Of a stretch of DNA of 64,000 nt, positions 1 to 12,439 are shown one piece after another. Positions within the stretch are counted from its first letter, which is position 1. Every line of letters starts with the position of its first letter. Source of the DNA: Epiperipatus broadwayi (taxonomy: Eukaryota > Onychophora > Udeonychophora > Euonychophora > Peripatidae); assembly GCA_028023455.1 (NCBI GenBank), contig JAQFVV010000003.1:124001-188000 (forward strand). Reading direction: 5' to 3'. The notes below the pieces were generated by a model, which was given only the letters and a program-made list of their open reading frames with translations, was not told the origin of the DNA and searched no databases. The translations under genes and the position numbers were made by a program.

Positions 1-2242
1 ACATAGACATGTTTTTCAGATTTTAATCAATGTTTAATATTTAAAAAAAAATAGCTGATCAACAAGTAATCCAATTGATCATTTAACATTGGTTGGAAAA
101 TGGATATTTAGCTATTCTAGCTAGAGAGTAAACAAGGTATTATTGGCAAGCTTATTGCATAACGTTTTTTTTCTATAACTTAATAACTTATATTTATTAC
201 TTTTTAAATTTATATGTGGTAAATATGAACTGAAATTTTATTTTATACTATGTTTTTATTTACCAAGTTTTTTTTTTTTTAAAAAAAAAACACAACGTTA
301 TGACACTTGATTTTCGATTATGTATATTAAATTAATATGATTATTTTTTTTAGAGTAAAGTAAGATTGTTAAATGTAATATCTGATATTAATTTATGTTT
401 AGATTCATAGAAGCACCTTGTTCCATTTTAAGTATTTATAGACTGGTAAAGCCAATTTAAATAGTCCACGGAAATGTAAAGGCTTTTTTAAAAATTTGGA
501 CTAAAGTGTCTATTTCATTCTTGTTTACCCTCCAAGTTCTAGAATAGGTAAATATTGATATACTAAACAGTATGAAATAGTTTTCTGAATTGATTATGTC
601 AGCTAATTGTCAAAAAGTCTAAACCTGATTCAAACTTTTAAAAATATTTCTAATCAGATTTTAAACTCAGATCATGTTTTTGGCATGCAAATATGTAACC
701 ACTATATATAAAATCCATTCTAAATGATTATGGTGGGTTATAAATATATTTAGTTAAATCATTTTGCTAATAAATGATGCATATGAATGTTAATCATAAT
801 ATTTTATGAGTATAGTTATACAGCAGTGTACTAGTTAAAGACTTATATTTTTACTTTACCATATTGTTCAGAAGTATTTATAAAAAAAAATATTATACTA
901 GCCAAAACCTGACAGAGTTATAAATGCTCACAGACAAATCTATATATTCACTTACTCATGACAATACTATCAGTTATTGTCAAAAAGCAGGTTTATGTTC
1001 CCAAATCCACTAACATTCCCTAAGTCTTTATGTATTTTACCTTTCACATACTTATTTATTACCTTTTTAAAATTTGTCAATAAATTTTTTTTTTCTATCT
1101 TTTTACAAATAGTTCTTATAATTTCTTATATTACATCTCTTAGTCATGTATAACCCCATTTCCACGTCTTTTTAACACAGTTATATTTCTGATCCTATTT
1201 TTCAACTTAACTTTTCCACTCTACTTCATATTCACATTTCTGAAGCCTCTGATTTCTCTTTCAGTTTTTGAAGTTGTCTATATTTTTAATCCACATAGTT
1301 AACAAACATTCTTCCTAGATCTACTTGTAATGGTTGGCAGAATATCTTTCCTTTATTAAGACCTGTTTGGATATTGCAATTTATATGATTTCTTTATCAC
1401 TATTTCTGTTATCAATTATCCCAGTTTCCAAATACTTAAAGATACTAATCTGGTTAATAACTTATGTCCCATTGCTTGTTCCTAATCCCTCTTATCCATT
1501 ATCTATTTTCATTAATTTAATTAGCATTTATTTTGATAATAAACTTTTTGTAAGGTTTGTCAATTCTTTATAATATTTTAATCAGGTTACCTTTATGGAT
1601 GAAATAATTCTACATCATTATAATACTAATATAATTAAATCTACCCCCTCCACACCACATGCTAATTCAGTCTTCATCGAATATCTTTATTCTGAGACTA
1701 GACAACTTTTTTGTCTTACTTATTTTCTCATAGCTATTTTCATTATAAGATTATTTAATTGTTTAGGTATATTAATATATAATGATTTTTAATAAACACA
1801 TAAATAATTGTATAGGTAACAATTATGTAATATTAAGAATAAAAGTCTATTGGATAAAACAAACAAGGTCAAATATATTAATAAGGTATTTCAAGCAAAA
1901 TTCCTAAAGAATCAAACAAAACTAATTGTTTTTTAATATTACTATCTGACAAACAAGGACCATATAAAAGTGATCATTTTGATTATCTTTTTTCTAATGA
2001 AATAGATTGACATTGATATAATCAAAAGTGGAAAATGTTTACAAATTTATTTAAATGATTTTTTTTTTAGGAATCTTGCTTGTGAATTATCTTAGTAATG
2101 TATTTAGACTTGTTTGTTCTGTCAATGTTTCCTTCTATGTGATTATATATACATTGTAATCATTTCCAAGAACAATAATAAATAAAATAACAAAAATAAA
2201 GTCTCAAAACAGACACAGCTCAGCTGGAACATGTCCAAGGGA
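1..2242. other. A+T-rich non-coding DNA
   Basis: Both strands were read. There are only short stop-bounded frames with no recognisable protein similarity, scattered homopolymer A and T runs, and no repeat or RNA structure that I could support. The small open frames near 1.3-1.8 kb have the leucine/isoleucine/phenylalanine composition expected of random A+T-rich DNA. Confidence 0.7.
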
Positions 2243-2421
2243 GTAAGACTTGGCTAGCATGAGCATGAGTCTAAAGGAAAGATCACAAAGCACCACCCAC
2301 TCACATTACATCAGCCACTTTTTATCTCTCATGGCTTGTAACTCATAATTACAAAGTAGAAAATTAGAAACAAGTTTGGCTAGCATATGCATGAGCAAAT
2401 TTAAAGGGAGAGGTCACAAAG
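2243..2421. repeat. Diverged direct repeat pair
   Basis: Two copies of a roughly 50-bp motif lie at 2243-2290 and 2371-2421. They share TTGGCTAGCAT, ATGAGC and TCACAAAG in the same order with similar spacing. The segment is a little richer in G+C than its surroundings. It is probably an old local duplication or part of a decayed mobile element; no coding capacity is seen. Confidence 0.5.
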
Positions 2422-4668
2422 AGTACATGAAGATAATAACCTCCAATATTAAACATCGATTAAATTAACTTTAAGACCTAAAGCAAAAATATTACAAAAT
2501 AAATTTAGTTTGCAATACTAATAAATAGTTAATGATCAGGTCTATGAAGTAAATATGAAATTCAAATTATGAGTTGGGTGATAAATGAATTAAGATGTAG
2601 ATGATTAAATAGATGATAAAAAAACAAATAATAATTAATTAATAAAAAATGAATGAATGTAAGAGTGAGGGGAAAAAAAGGAAATGTGTTAGGGTGACGA
2701 ATAATTAAGATTGTGATAGAATAAGAATCAATGGTCAATGAATTAATTATGATAATGGATTAAGATGAAATAAGGATGAAAAAGAAAAAAAAGAAAAATA
2801 TAGATAAGTTATGATAATAATGTTGTTGGTGAAGAATGAGATCCTGAACTATAAAACTAATATTGTGTTAAACAATAGCAAGACAATAATTAAATAAAGT
2901 AAGGGTTCTAAGCTTGACTAAAACAAAATATCTAACCACTAAATTAAAATGGATTATAAGTTTTATATTAGAAAAGAAACTCATATCATAAAATTATACA
3001 GAATCAATTAAACAAAAAGAATAAATATAAGAGATAAAGGCAAGGCATAATAAATCACTTCAGAAATGAAAAATTATAATAGATTCAAAATTGAGACTAT
3101 TAATTAATAATTTACTTTTCTCAGGGTTCAAATAACTTCAATATTACTATTTTAAAAGATAGATTTGGATCAGTGAGAATGATTTTGCCACTATCCAAAT
3201 ATAACAAGCAAAAACAGCTCATAAAACAAAATGGAATTAGTAAAAAATATTTCGCAATTCCAATACTAACAATAATATGAACTTTAAATTTTATAAAGTA
3301 TTAATAACTTCTTAACAAAGTAAATATAATAATTTACAAACCATCTTTTATTTAATAACCATGGACAATATGATCAAGATCAATAAATGACATATCTAAT
3401 GATTTAGATAAGCAGATTATTCCAAAATTAAATATTTAACCTTTAAAACATTATTTATAAATAATCCATGTTCTTAAGACCATAAGTGTTTTAATCAATA
3501 AGATATAAAGCTTTATATACTCTCAATATAAGAGCTTAGCAAAACTTATTTAGATATGCTAACACACAATAAAATCTATTATGTTGACTGATGATGATTT
3601 TTATGACAACCATAAAAATAATATGTTGATAGAAATAACAATATGGATAGTGATTAGCAATAATGTCATAGACAACTAAATATATTTTCAAACAAGATTT
3701 ATTTACATTATTTACAAGTTTTATGTATATACTAATAACAACAAAGAAAACAAACACAATCCTGGACAATTGTGACAGAAATTTATGTATAACAAGATTT
3801 AATTACATCATTTTATGATGTAATGGAAGATTTCTTAGAATCCATTTACCAGTTTAATAAATTATTACATTTGTATTTATTATTACTCAAATCTATTACT
3901 CACATTGAATTTATTTGACTTACTATGCACTTTATATTTTAAATTATTACCTTTTAATTTATCATTACTCAAATTTATTACCTACATTAAATTTACTATT
4001 GACTTATTATACTTTTGTATTTTACTTATTTATTAATAGCATAATTTTAAAAATTTATCCACTTTAAATAGACACAGGCAATATATTTCAAAATTTCTAT
4101 TCAATGGTTAATAAGCCACTAATATTATTACTCAGGATAACATAATGAATGTACTTAAGATACAGTAGTTTAAGCTATCATATATTACTAGAAATTATTG
4201 ACTTCTTGTTTTAATTCATTTATATATGCTATTAAACAGACAGCATTGCTTTAAGAGTCAAGACTATCATTTTCTACTCTTTAATTATTAGTTTTACCTT
4301 ATAGGACTCTTTAAAATTAAAAAAAAATATCTTAAGGAAAAATATCAGCATTTTAAAACAAATTGAGAATAAATGATAATTAACATATCTTAATGATATA
4401 GATGGAATCATCTCAAATGGATAGAGATTAAGTAACAATCTATTATAAAATAACTTTTAACTAATATTATCTTTTATCATCGTTTTGCTCAATGCTAAGT
4501 ACAATCTACATTTTCAAATATCATATTTTAGAACCATTAGAACTTAGGAATATGAAATATAATAAAACATATGATACATCTGAAGATATAATAAGGTTGA
4601 GTTAAAACAAAAGATAACAAACAATAACTTAGATCATGGTGATCTCGTGACTGCATATGGTCTGTAAT
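2422..4668. other. A+T-rich non-coding DNA
   Basis: The stretch 2570-2830 is unusually purine-rich on the plus strand, with many GATGA and AATAA words, like a decayed simple repeat. Nothing else was recognised, and the short minus-strand frame near 3.6 kb shows no motif. Confidence 0.6.
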
Positions 4669-4851
4669 CCTGGTGTCACTTCTGGAGCACCTTTGAGGAT
4701 ATAAAAGGAAGGGGTGATCAATTCCTTGTTTAAACAACTATACCAACACATTGTTTAAAATGCTGATGTTGCTTCTGGATCACTTTTAGGGATATGAAAA
4801 AAAGGAAGGGGTGTCTAATCTCTTATTTAATAACTTGATCAATACACTACA
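4669..4851. repeat. Tandem duplication of a ~92-bp unit
   Basis: The segment at about 4669-4759 is repeated with divergence at 4760-4851. Shared words in order are GCTTCTGGA or ACTTCTGGA, TTT(A/G)GGATAT, AAGGAAGGGGTG, TTGTTTAAA or TTATTTAAT, and ATCAATACAC-like text. This is a simple two-copy tandem repeat with no coding sign. Confidence 0.6.
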
Positions 4852-6863
4852 CAAATATGGCCTTAATTTGCTCAGTTTGATAGTCATTATTTATTATTCA
4901 CCCACAATGGTCATTTATATCATCACTCAAGGAAAGAGAATAAGTTCACCTGGTGTGATGCAACATGGACTACCAAATATTCCAAAATATTATACACTTA
5001 TCATTATAACCATTTAACATGATGATAGATAAATCTAATACTAATATTACTTATCACAAATATATAATGATACTAGCAAAATGGAATATTTTATTATTTG
5101 ACATGTAAAATTTATAATTATCATTATCAATTCGAAAAATGACCCCAAACTATAGTTGTTTTTAGCTATTAATTAGGTAAATATTACACATATTAAATAC
5201 TATGTTTAATGTACTTAAATTAACTAAAGTTATATACTACCCATTTATTATTATTATTCAGCAATTGTAGTTTATTATCATAAAAAAATAATATTAAGAA
5301 TAAACTGTAATAGTTTTTTTTACCTAAGTTCATATTTTAAATATGAATGAAATTTACAACAAGTAAGATTACTTTAAATATTTTTTTATATTTGATCAAA
5401 TTTATATTTATTATGAGTTTCATTTTTTTTTACACAAACCAGTCTTTATATCTGTAATAATAATAATATATATAATATTACAAGACAATACATATAATAT
5501 TAATGATAATAATGATCACAATATAAACTTCTTTCACATTCCTTCTTGTGAAACTAAGAGAACAAAATCTTGATGGGAACCCTTTTTTCTGCAGCATTAT
5601 GTGATTGATAAGTGTTCTTTCCCACATGAGTATATTTCATATTTATTTATTAGCTTAAATTATAATCCTGGTGCATCACTTGATCTAACAACAATTGTAG
5701 TTTTCATCATTAACTTCAACACTTTGTTTTAGTTAATTTTAATATAATATTTCACATTAGTTTATATATGTCACGACTGCCTTATAAATTCAAATACATC
5801 AATAAAAAACATTACGTATCTCATATTATAGTTCTGTTTATTTTTAAATTCATCCTGACTGAAAGTACAAAATAATTTTCTTTCCTTTCTTCTGGCCATG
5901 CCAAATAAGTCTAATTAATTTGTAATGCACATAGTAAATATAATAATTAAAACAGTTATAAAATAAAGAGTAAAGTTTCATGTTAATGAACTTCTTAGTT
6001 GAGTTAAATTTGAAGTCCATTTTGGCAGGATTTTTTTTTCAAGATATCTATCTGTTTAAAATGTGAATTCTTTATAATAATTGATTGACAGTAGTGATGT
6101 GTTTCATGTATGTAGGCCAAATGGAGTTTTTACTCCATTAGTTGCAAAGTAAAATATGATTCAATTTCATTTTTAATTCAATTCAAATTCAATTTTACTT
6201 TTTAATAATCTGCTTCCCAGTACTTTGTTAATTCAGTTTTCTCCACAATCTGTTATTCCTTATAAAAATCTATATTAGCCTATTTATAAACTTTCATCAG
6301 AGAGTATCATTGTACAAATTGACAAACCAATAGAGTTATTGTATGTGCATACATTAACATACAATTAATAGTTCTCTATCTATAAGCATAAGGATAACTA
6401 ATTAAGCTGTTCAAAACTATTTTAAATCACAATAGAAATATTATTGGGAATTAATTATAAAGATTAATTTAGAATAACTATAATTTTAAGTCTTTCTAAC
6501 TATTATTTAATAATAACAAAATACCATATCTTTAATTTCAATCATAACATTAATAAATTATTATTCTGATACTACTGAAATTAGTCCATCTGACATATTG
6601 CATATAAAAAGTTTTATACACAATCTGGCAGAGGGCCTAGCTCATCTCTTGAACAGTCTGATTCTTTATCACTCTCAGGAGATTTATAGATAAAATTTAC
6701 TTATTTTTATAATATAATTTAGCAACCATAATAACATGCCACTCACATAATACACATATTTAAGGTTGAATAGTTATGTAATTATTACCAATTAAAATTT
6801 AAAATTATATATAATTGACCATTTAAATAGGACTTGACAAATATCAAGTGAAATCATAAGGTT

Positions 6864-6866
<3 letters not shown>
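4852..6866. other. A+T-rich non-coding DNA
   Basis: Nothing recognised: low-complexity TAATA and TTA text with no motif-bearing frame and no strong inverted repeat. Confidence 0.6.

Positions 6867-6945
<79 letters not shown>
6867..6945. repeat. (AT)n microsatellite
   Basis: About 39 uninterrupted AT dinucleotides. The isoleucine/tyrosine open frame across it is an artefact of the repeat. Confidence 0.98.
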
Positions 6946-6948
<3 letters not shown>

Positions 6949-7099
6949 CATAAGTAATAATAATAAATATACTCATATACTCTCATAATTGAGGTATGGT
7001 GGTTATTCTAACTCAAAAGAAAGAGTGAGAGAGAGAGAAAAAAAAGCTGCTCTAAAAACCACAAATATAATCACATATAAAACATGCAGGTTTTTTTTT

Positions 7100-7500
7100 T
7101 TTTTTGATTTCTTAAAATTTTACAATGTTGTTTTTAATTTTTTTCAGCAGAATATTTTTCTTTTGAAATACTTCAACATGGTGTCTAATTGCAGCTCTCC
7201 AATGTATTCTATTCTCTGTCATATTTTTCCAGTGGAAATAACTGCCATTACCCTTTTTTCAAATGTCTTTGAGATAATCCTTATATTTTAGTCACAGTCT
7301 ATTTCTCTCATGACAACGTTCTCAAGTTGACATACCTATTGATTGGTTTTAATGATATTATTGTATTTTTAAGGTTTTACAGAGTATCATTAAATGAAAC
7401 TTTCCTAATACCTTATTAATAGGACATCCAAGTCTCACTTCCATACAATATATTAGATAAAAAACAATTCTATATTGTATCATTGCATAGGTAGCTACAA
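7100..7500 (-). pseudogene. Non-LTR retrotransposon (LINE) C-terminal ORF remnant
   Basis: Read on the minus strand, the conceptual translation, with several stops and frame shifts, gives a LYGSETW motif (about 7426-7455). It is followed near 7140-7250 by HWRAAIRHHVEVFQKK and a lysine-rich tail. This is the order found downstream of the reverse transcriptase in many LINEs: the 'LLYGSETW' strand after the RT thumb, then a 'D(R)..W..' tail near the ORF end. It has the same strand and family character as the RT remnant at 9.7-10.8 kb. It may therefore be the 3' end of the same insertion, split by about 2.2 kb of later sequence. Non-functional. Confidence 0.7.
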
Positions 7501-8412
7501 AATAAGAAAATGATGTGGGAATGGTAAAAAGAAAGTTAACTAAATACCCATAATGTCAGTAGAATGTGACAATATGTATCATTATTAAAAAGGTAAAATA
7601 TTAAGTTAATAATTATAATGATAATAAAAAGAAATAAAACATTAAAATATTGTTCATAATAAAAGAAACAAATCAGAATTATTAAAATTAAAATGTAACA
7701 AAAAATTATTAAATTATTAATTAATAAGTGATCATGGTTTGTTTCAAAACAAATTCAAATGTATAAAAAAAACAATACTTTTGTGGCCATTTTCTTTCTT
7801 TTTTTCTGTAGTTTCTGAATTTTAATTGTTATTGATCAATAATCATATAATTAGAGATTGGTTAAAATAGATATACTGAATTTTGAAGGTGGATGGCTGA
7901 AAGATGTTAAAGAAACATTTTTAATAAATATTTTTTGATAAATGCAGAGCCGTGGTAAAGGATTTGAACAGAACATAGTTTGCTGGAGGAGAGAATAAAT
8001 GAATTTAAAACTGTCTACAATACTATAAAAGGGGAGTCATCATTACACAGCATATAACTTTTAGTACTTGAAATCAATGCAGCAAGATATACTTTCTGGT
8101 AAGAGTAATATTTTCATTATTATCAATATTTTTGAAATGGCAAATGTACTTGTCATTCATGTCTTAGAATGTATGGCTAGATTTGCCCAGGAGGGATTCA
8201 TTTCTATCATAGTATGTGGTTCCATAGATAAGAAAGTTGCAAAGATTCAACCACAGTTTGAAAAAAAAAAGTCACTCAGTATTGTTTGAAAAAAATGTGC
8301 TTATCTTGTCCATAAATTGGAATCACAATTGCCAATTTCCTCCAGAATTATACCTGTTGATAAGTTATGAAAAAAAAACATATTGATGCTGATCAATCAA
8401 ACTTTTTATTCC
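7501..8412. other. Non-coding DNA between LINE pieces
   Basis: Nothing recognised. A plus-strand frame of 73 codons at 8068-8289 has ordinary amino-acid composition but no motif I can name. It is probably spurious. Confidence 0.5.
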
Positions 8413-8687
8413 TTTGTAAGCCAGAAATAAGGAAAACCAAAGATTATTTAATAGACTAATAATTTGTTTGCCAGCCAAAAAAAAAAAAAAAAACATACAT
8501 TACTTAATAGACTTTTTATTCATTTTGCAGCCAAAAATAAAAAAAAAAGGTTTGTTAAATAGTCTGAATTATTATTTGCTAGCTAACAATAAGCAAACCT
8601 AAGAACAAATAAACCAATATTTCATTCATTTGTCAGCTGATAGAAGGAAACTAAGGATAAACAAACTTAAGCCAATAAACATTACAT
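8413..8687 (+). repeat. Diverged tandem repeat, ~52-bp unit
   Basis: About five imperfect copies run head to tail. Each starts with TTTGT or TTTGC followed by (A/T)AGCCA or CAGC(C/T), then an A-rich stretch, then AATAGACT or AATAAAC. Copies begin near 8413, 8467, 8526, 8574 and 8629. One copy has expanded its A-run to about 18 A. This is a decayed minisatellite. Confidence 0.55.
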
Positions 8688-9690
8688 GATCACCATTTTT
8701 TTATTTTTGCTTATAACTGTTATTAAAACAAGCAAACCTCTTCATACAGTATTGCCTTCTGGCATTCACTGATTATTCTGGTTTACACTGAGTGGCAATA
8801 ATGTATGGAGAGTTTTTCCTGTTTTGATTAACAGATAATTCTTAATAACTTGGTTGATAAATAAGACTGTTTTGTGTATGTTTCAGTGACAAAATTTTGT
8901 TATTAGCATAGGCTCATGAACTACATCTTATTTAGTTATTTTTTTATTATAGTTATTATATTTAATACTATTAAATGTATAATATATTTTTCTGTTCTGA
9001 ATAATATTATTAACGTATTATGTAATTTTAATTAATTATAAATTTTTTTGAGTGTAACATTAAAACATTGATCAGTCATCGATGATGAATGAAATATTTT
9101 GGTTTATAGTAATAAATATAGATTGTGATGGAAGTTATTAAAAACATTAGATTGTAGAAAGGATGTTAAAGATCTTATCAATGACCATGTCCTCTATGTT
9201 GGAAAAGACCTTTATTTGACTAAGAGTATGGATGCATTACATTATTTCTGCATGGATTAAAATGTTAAAATGTAGTCTGTTTAATTTTCATTATTGCATT
9301 TCTTCATTTTAACCAGATGTTTAAACTAAGTAGTTAAGCAGTGCAATATTGTGATTGAGTTTTTGTACTCAAACTATTGCTTGGTACTGGTAGGATAAAT
9401 ATTTAAGGAATGAAGATTTGAACTTCAGTTCTGGTTGGAACTGTGGTAAGTTTGGAATGGTACCAGCTCAAACAAATAATTTTTCCAGTGGACTCAAGTC
9501 TCTTAGTCCATAATATCCTTACTTTTTATTAAGTTGCTTTGCATATGATAGAGATGCATATATATGGATAATCTATGATGGCAGGAAATATTCCTATTGC
9601 ATGGATAACACTAAATAGACATATACTGATAATGCCATTCAGTATGCTCATTACCAATTTTTGTTGGAGGTTCAAAATTACAGTCTTGTT
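8688..9690. other. Non-coding DNA
   Basis: Nothing recognised. If the 7.1-7.5 kb and 9.7-10.8 kb remnants belong to one LINE, this block is part of the sequence that separates them. Confidence 0.5.
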
Positions 9691-10840
9691 TCAATATATA
9701 ACTAACTTGGTTGCAATAGTTATTTTCCTGTGATAAAATGCTATACATTTTAACTTATTAAAAGCAGCAGCACATTGTATCTCAACATTTATGTCTACCT
9801 TTTTGCTTATAAATCTACCAAAGTATTTAAACTGATTTATATTTTCAAGTTGATAACTATTTAAGCTAAAATTTGATAAGAATTTTTTTTCCATTATTGA
9901 ATGATAAAAAATTTGAGATTTTAAAACACCAATCAATGCATTTAAATTTTTATATGTTACATTCAAAACATTGTGTATATTACTTAAGTTGTTTTTTGAA
10001 TTGACAAAAACAAAACAATCATCAGCATACTGTAAATACAGAATTCAATATGTTCCTGTTTTCACTTTTAATAAATTCAAATTAAAATGTCACCATTTAA
10101 TTTATACTATTTCCTGATCCTTGGTTTAAGCTGCATATAAATAATTCCAAAACATATAACAATTTCAATTGGCTCATATATTTTATATGTAGTAATTATT
10201 ACTTTCTCTCAATCCATCATATGGGAATTGTATAAAACTAATAAAAGTATTTGTATAATAATTTGAGATTAAGACTGAAGCAACTGATACAGTAAATAAT
10301 TGAAATACTCTCTAGACACAACATAAGATAATAATTTTTACAAGAGATTGATCCAAAAAAAAAGCTGTCCATCTTCACTTCTTAACTCATTTTTTTATTT
10401 AGAGAGTTATCTGAAGCATTTAAGTTAGAAAGAATGAATATCCAATTTACATTGTCTGATATTATTATTTTACATGTTTGAGAGTTTTCACAAGTTAAGC
10501 TTGTCAACACCTATTCAAACAATGAAAATATGTAAAATATTTAAGTTGGAGTAACTAAACGATAATGGAAATGTATATAAATATATTTAATTTATATAAA
10601 AATTATTCAGTAAATATTATTCCTTCCTGTTTATATCTTTTTTTTAAAGTGATCTAACACAATAATTCAATTCATTCTATCAAATGATTTTTCCATATCA
10701 ATAAACAAATTATTAATATTTTTCTTTTATTCTACATATTTCTCAATTATAGTTGATATTCTTCTTCTTGCATCTTTGTCATTCAGTCTTTTCTAAATCC
10801 GAACTGTTATTCTGATAAAAAGAAGTCCAATGTTTTAAGA
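9691..10840 (-). pseudogene. Degenerate LINE reverse transcriptase
   Basis: The minus-strand translation shows RT motifs in the correct order, broken by stops and indels. QFGFR (about 10791-10805) is the fingers motif. FIDMEKSFD (about 10681-10710) is motif A with its catalytic Asp. YADD (10018-10029) is the motif C catalytic box, followed without a stop by NSKNNLS. Next come QFKYFGRFISKKVDI (near 9830) and KITIATK (near 9700), the thumb and connection pattern seen in non-LTR elements. The last 91 codons (9691-9966) are still open. The A-to-C spacing is longer than usual, so an insertion is likely. Too broken to be active; the clade (Jockey/CR1/RTE-like) cannot be fixed by eye. Confidence 0.85.
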
Positions 10841-12439
10841 ATTTGTGTATTCTATACCTCAGTAATACTTTTCCTACATGAAACATTAAATTCATTGTTC
10901 CAAAATTTTTACATGAAAATGAATTATATCTTTCTAAATAAAACTATACTGTTGAAAAAAAAGTCATTAATAATTTTTCTCATTTACACATTGTAAATAT
11001 CAAACATTTTACTCAAAACATTTTTTTATAACAATCAGTAATACAAATGGGATCCTATCAATTCCCTATATTCTACCAGTTTTCATATCAAATAAAATTT
11101 TCACCACTTCAACCTTCATTACAGCATAATTTATTTTATTTTAATCTACATAGAATTCGTTGGCAATTAATATTTATAGAAAGAAAGGTTTTATTTGTTG
11201 CTGGATAGTATTGTTACATCAATATTATTAAAAAAATCAATTTTTTTTCTTCTTGAAGACATATTGCTATAGTCAGTAAACTTTGACCAAAAAGTTCTTT
11301 GATGTGATGGCATTAATGCTATACACTTAAATGATCTAATGATTACTGAATTTTTAGACAATACATGAATTAATTGTCATAATTATATTGATAAATAGAA
11401 AAATCACTCTAAAGAAATGTGGCTATATTTATATTCAAATCAATAGCATCTAATAGATTACATTATAACTAGAATGTAAAATACAGAAAAATTACATATT
11501 ATTAAACAGTTGATAGACTAGTACACTCCAAGTTTAAAATAACAGTTGCATTAAAAATAGCTTCTATTCTAAACATATTTGTAAGAAAATTGATGTCTTA
11601 GGAGCATTTAGTAATAATGCTAAATTTCACTAACTAAAATTATTAATTTCAACTTTCAATGATGTCAATATTACTAAGACATAGATTAAAAAATATTCTT
11701 AGTTCTCTAGCAATGATCTTATTAGTGACTTGATTAAAGAAAATGTAAATTTTTTACTTGGCAGAACAATAAATGGATTATGGAGCTTTATAATTAATAT
11801 ATAAATTTCAAGTTATAAATTCAACTGGCAAGAAAGCTTTAAAATGTTTGGCGGACCTTTAATTTTTTTTGATACATTAAAAATAACATTTAGGTTTAAA
11901 ACGCAATATCATAATTCTATTAAACATTAATGGCACTCTTATAAAATGAAGATGGAGTCTTTTGATTATCATTTTAATAATAATATATGAATTAATGATA
12001 TATATATATATTATTCACTAGAATAAAAACTACAATATATATATTTAGAATTGGATAAAAATATCCAGTTTAGTGACAAAACTACAATAATCTTCAAATG
12101 GAAATAATTCATGACCTAATGAGTTAAATGAGGTTTCAAAATAGTGAAATAAGATATTATTAGTTTCAAAGATATTGGAATTTTTTTTAAGGAATATACA
12201 AATTTATGAAGTTGTGCTACCTGATCTTATGGATACTTTTTTTATTATAATTTTAAAAATAAAGGACTAAAGACAACTGAATTAATTATCATGGAAAATA
12301 ATTGTTATCCACTATAATACAATTATTTAAAAAAATTATTAAATAGATGACTTTGAGTTATAGGAAATTGATTATTAGAGACTCAATGCAGTTTTAAAAA
12401 CTAAGAAGCACTATAGATATGCTTTTGTTGCCAGGCAAA
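10841..12439. other. Non-coding DNA between two oppositely oriented LINE remnants
   Basis: No motif was found. It may hold decayed 5' parts (endonuclease region) of one or both flanking LINE copies, but I could not identify the endonuclease signature. Confidence 0.4.

Noticed and set aside
3590-3610. CTGATGA word (also near 6,290, 10,020, 17,035, 32,830, 38,465, 44,868 and 50,892) as further hammerhead candidates
   Set aside because: None has a GAAA box after a pairing stem II together with complementary stem I arms; the one near 10,020 is simply the YADD codons of the LINE.
8068-8289. 73-codon plus-strand ORF with a mixed-composition C-terminus
   Set aside because: No motif; flanked by A-runs and a minisatellite; no evidence for a gene.
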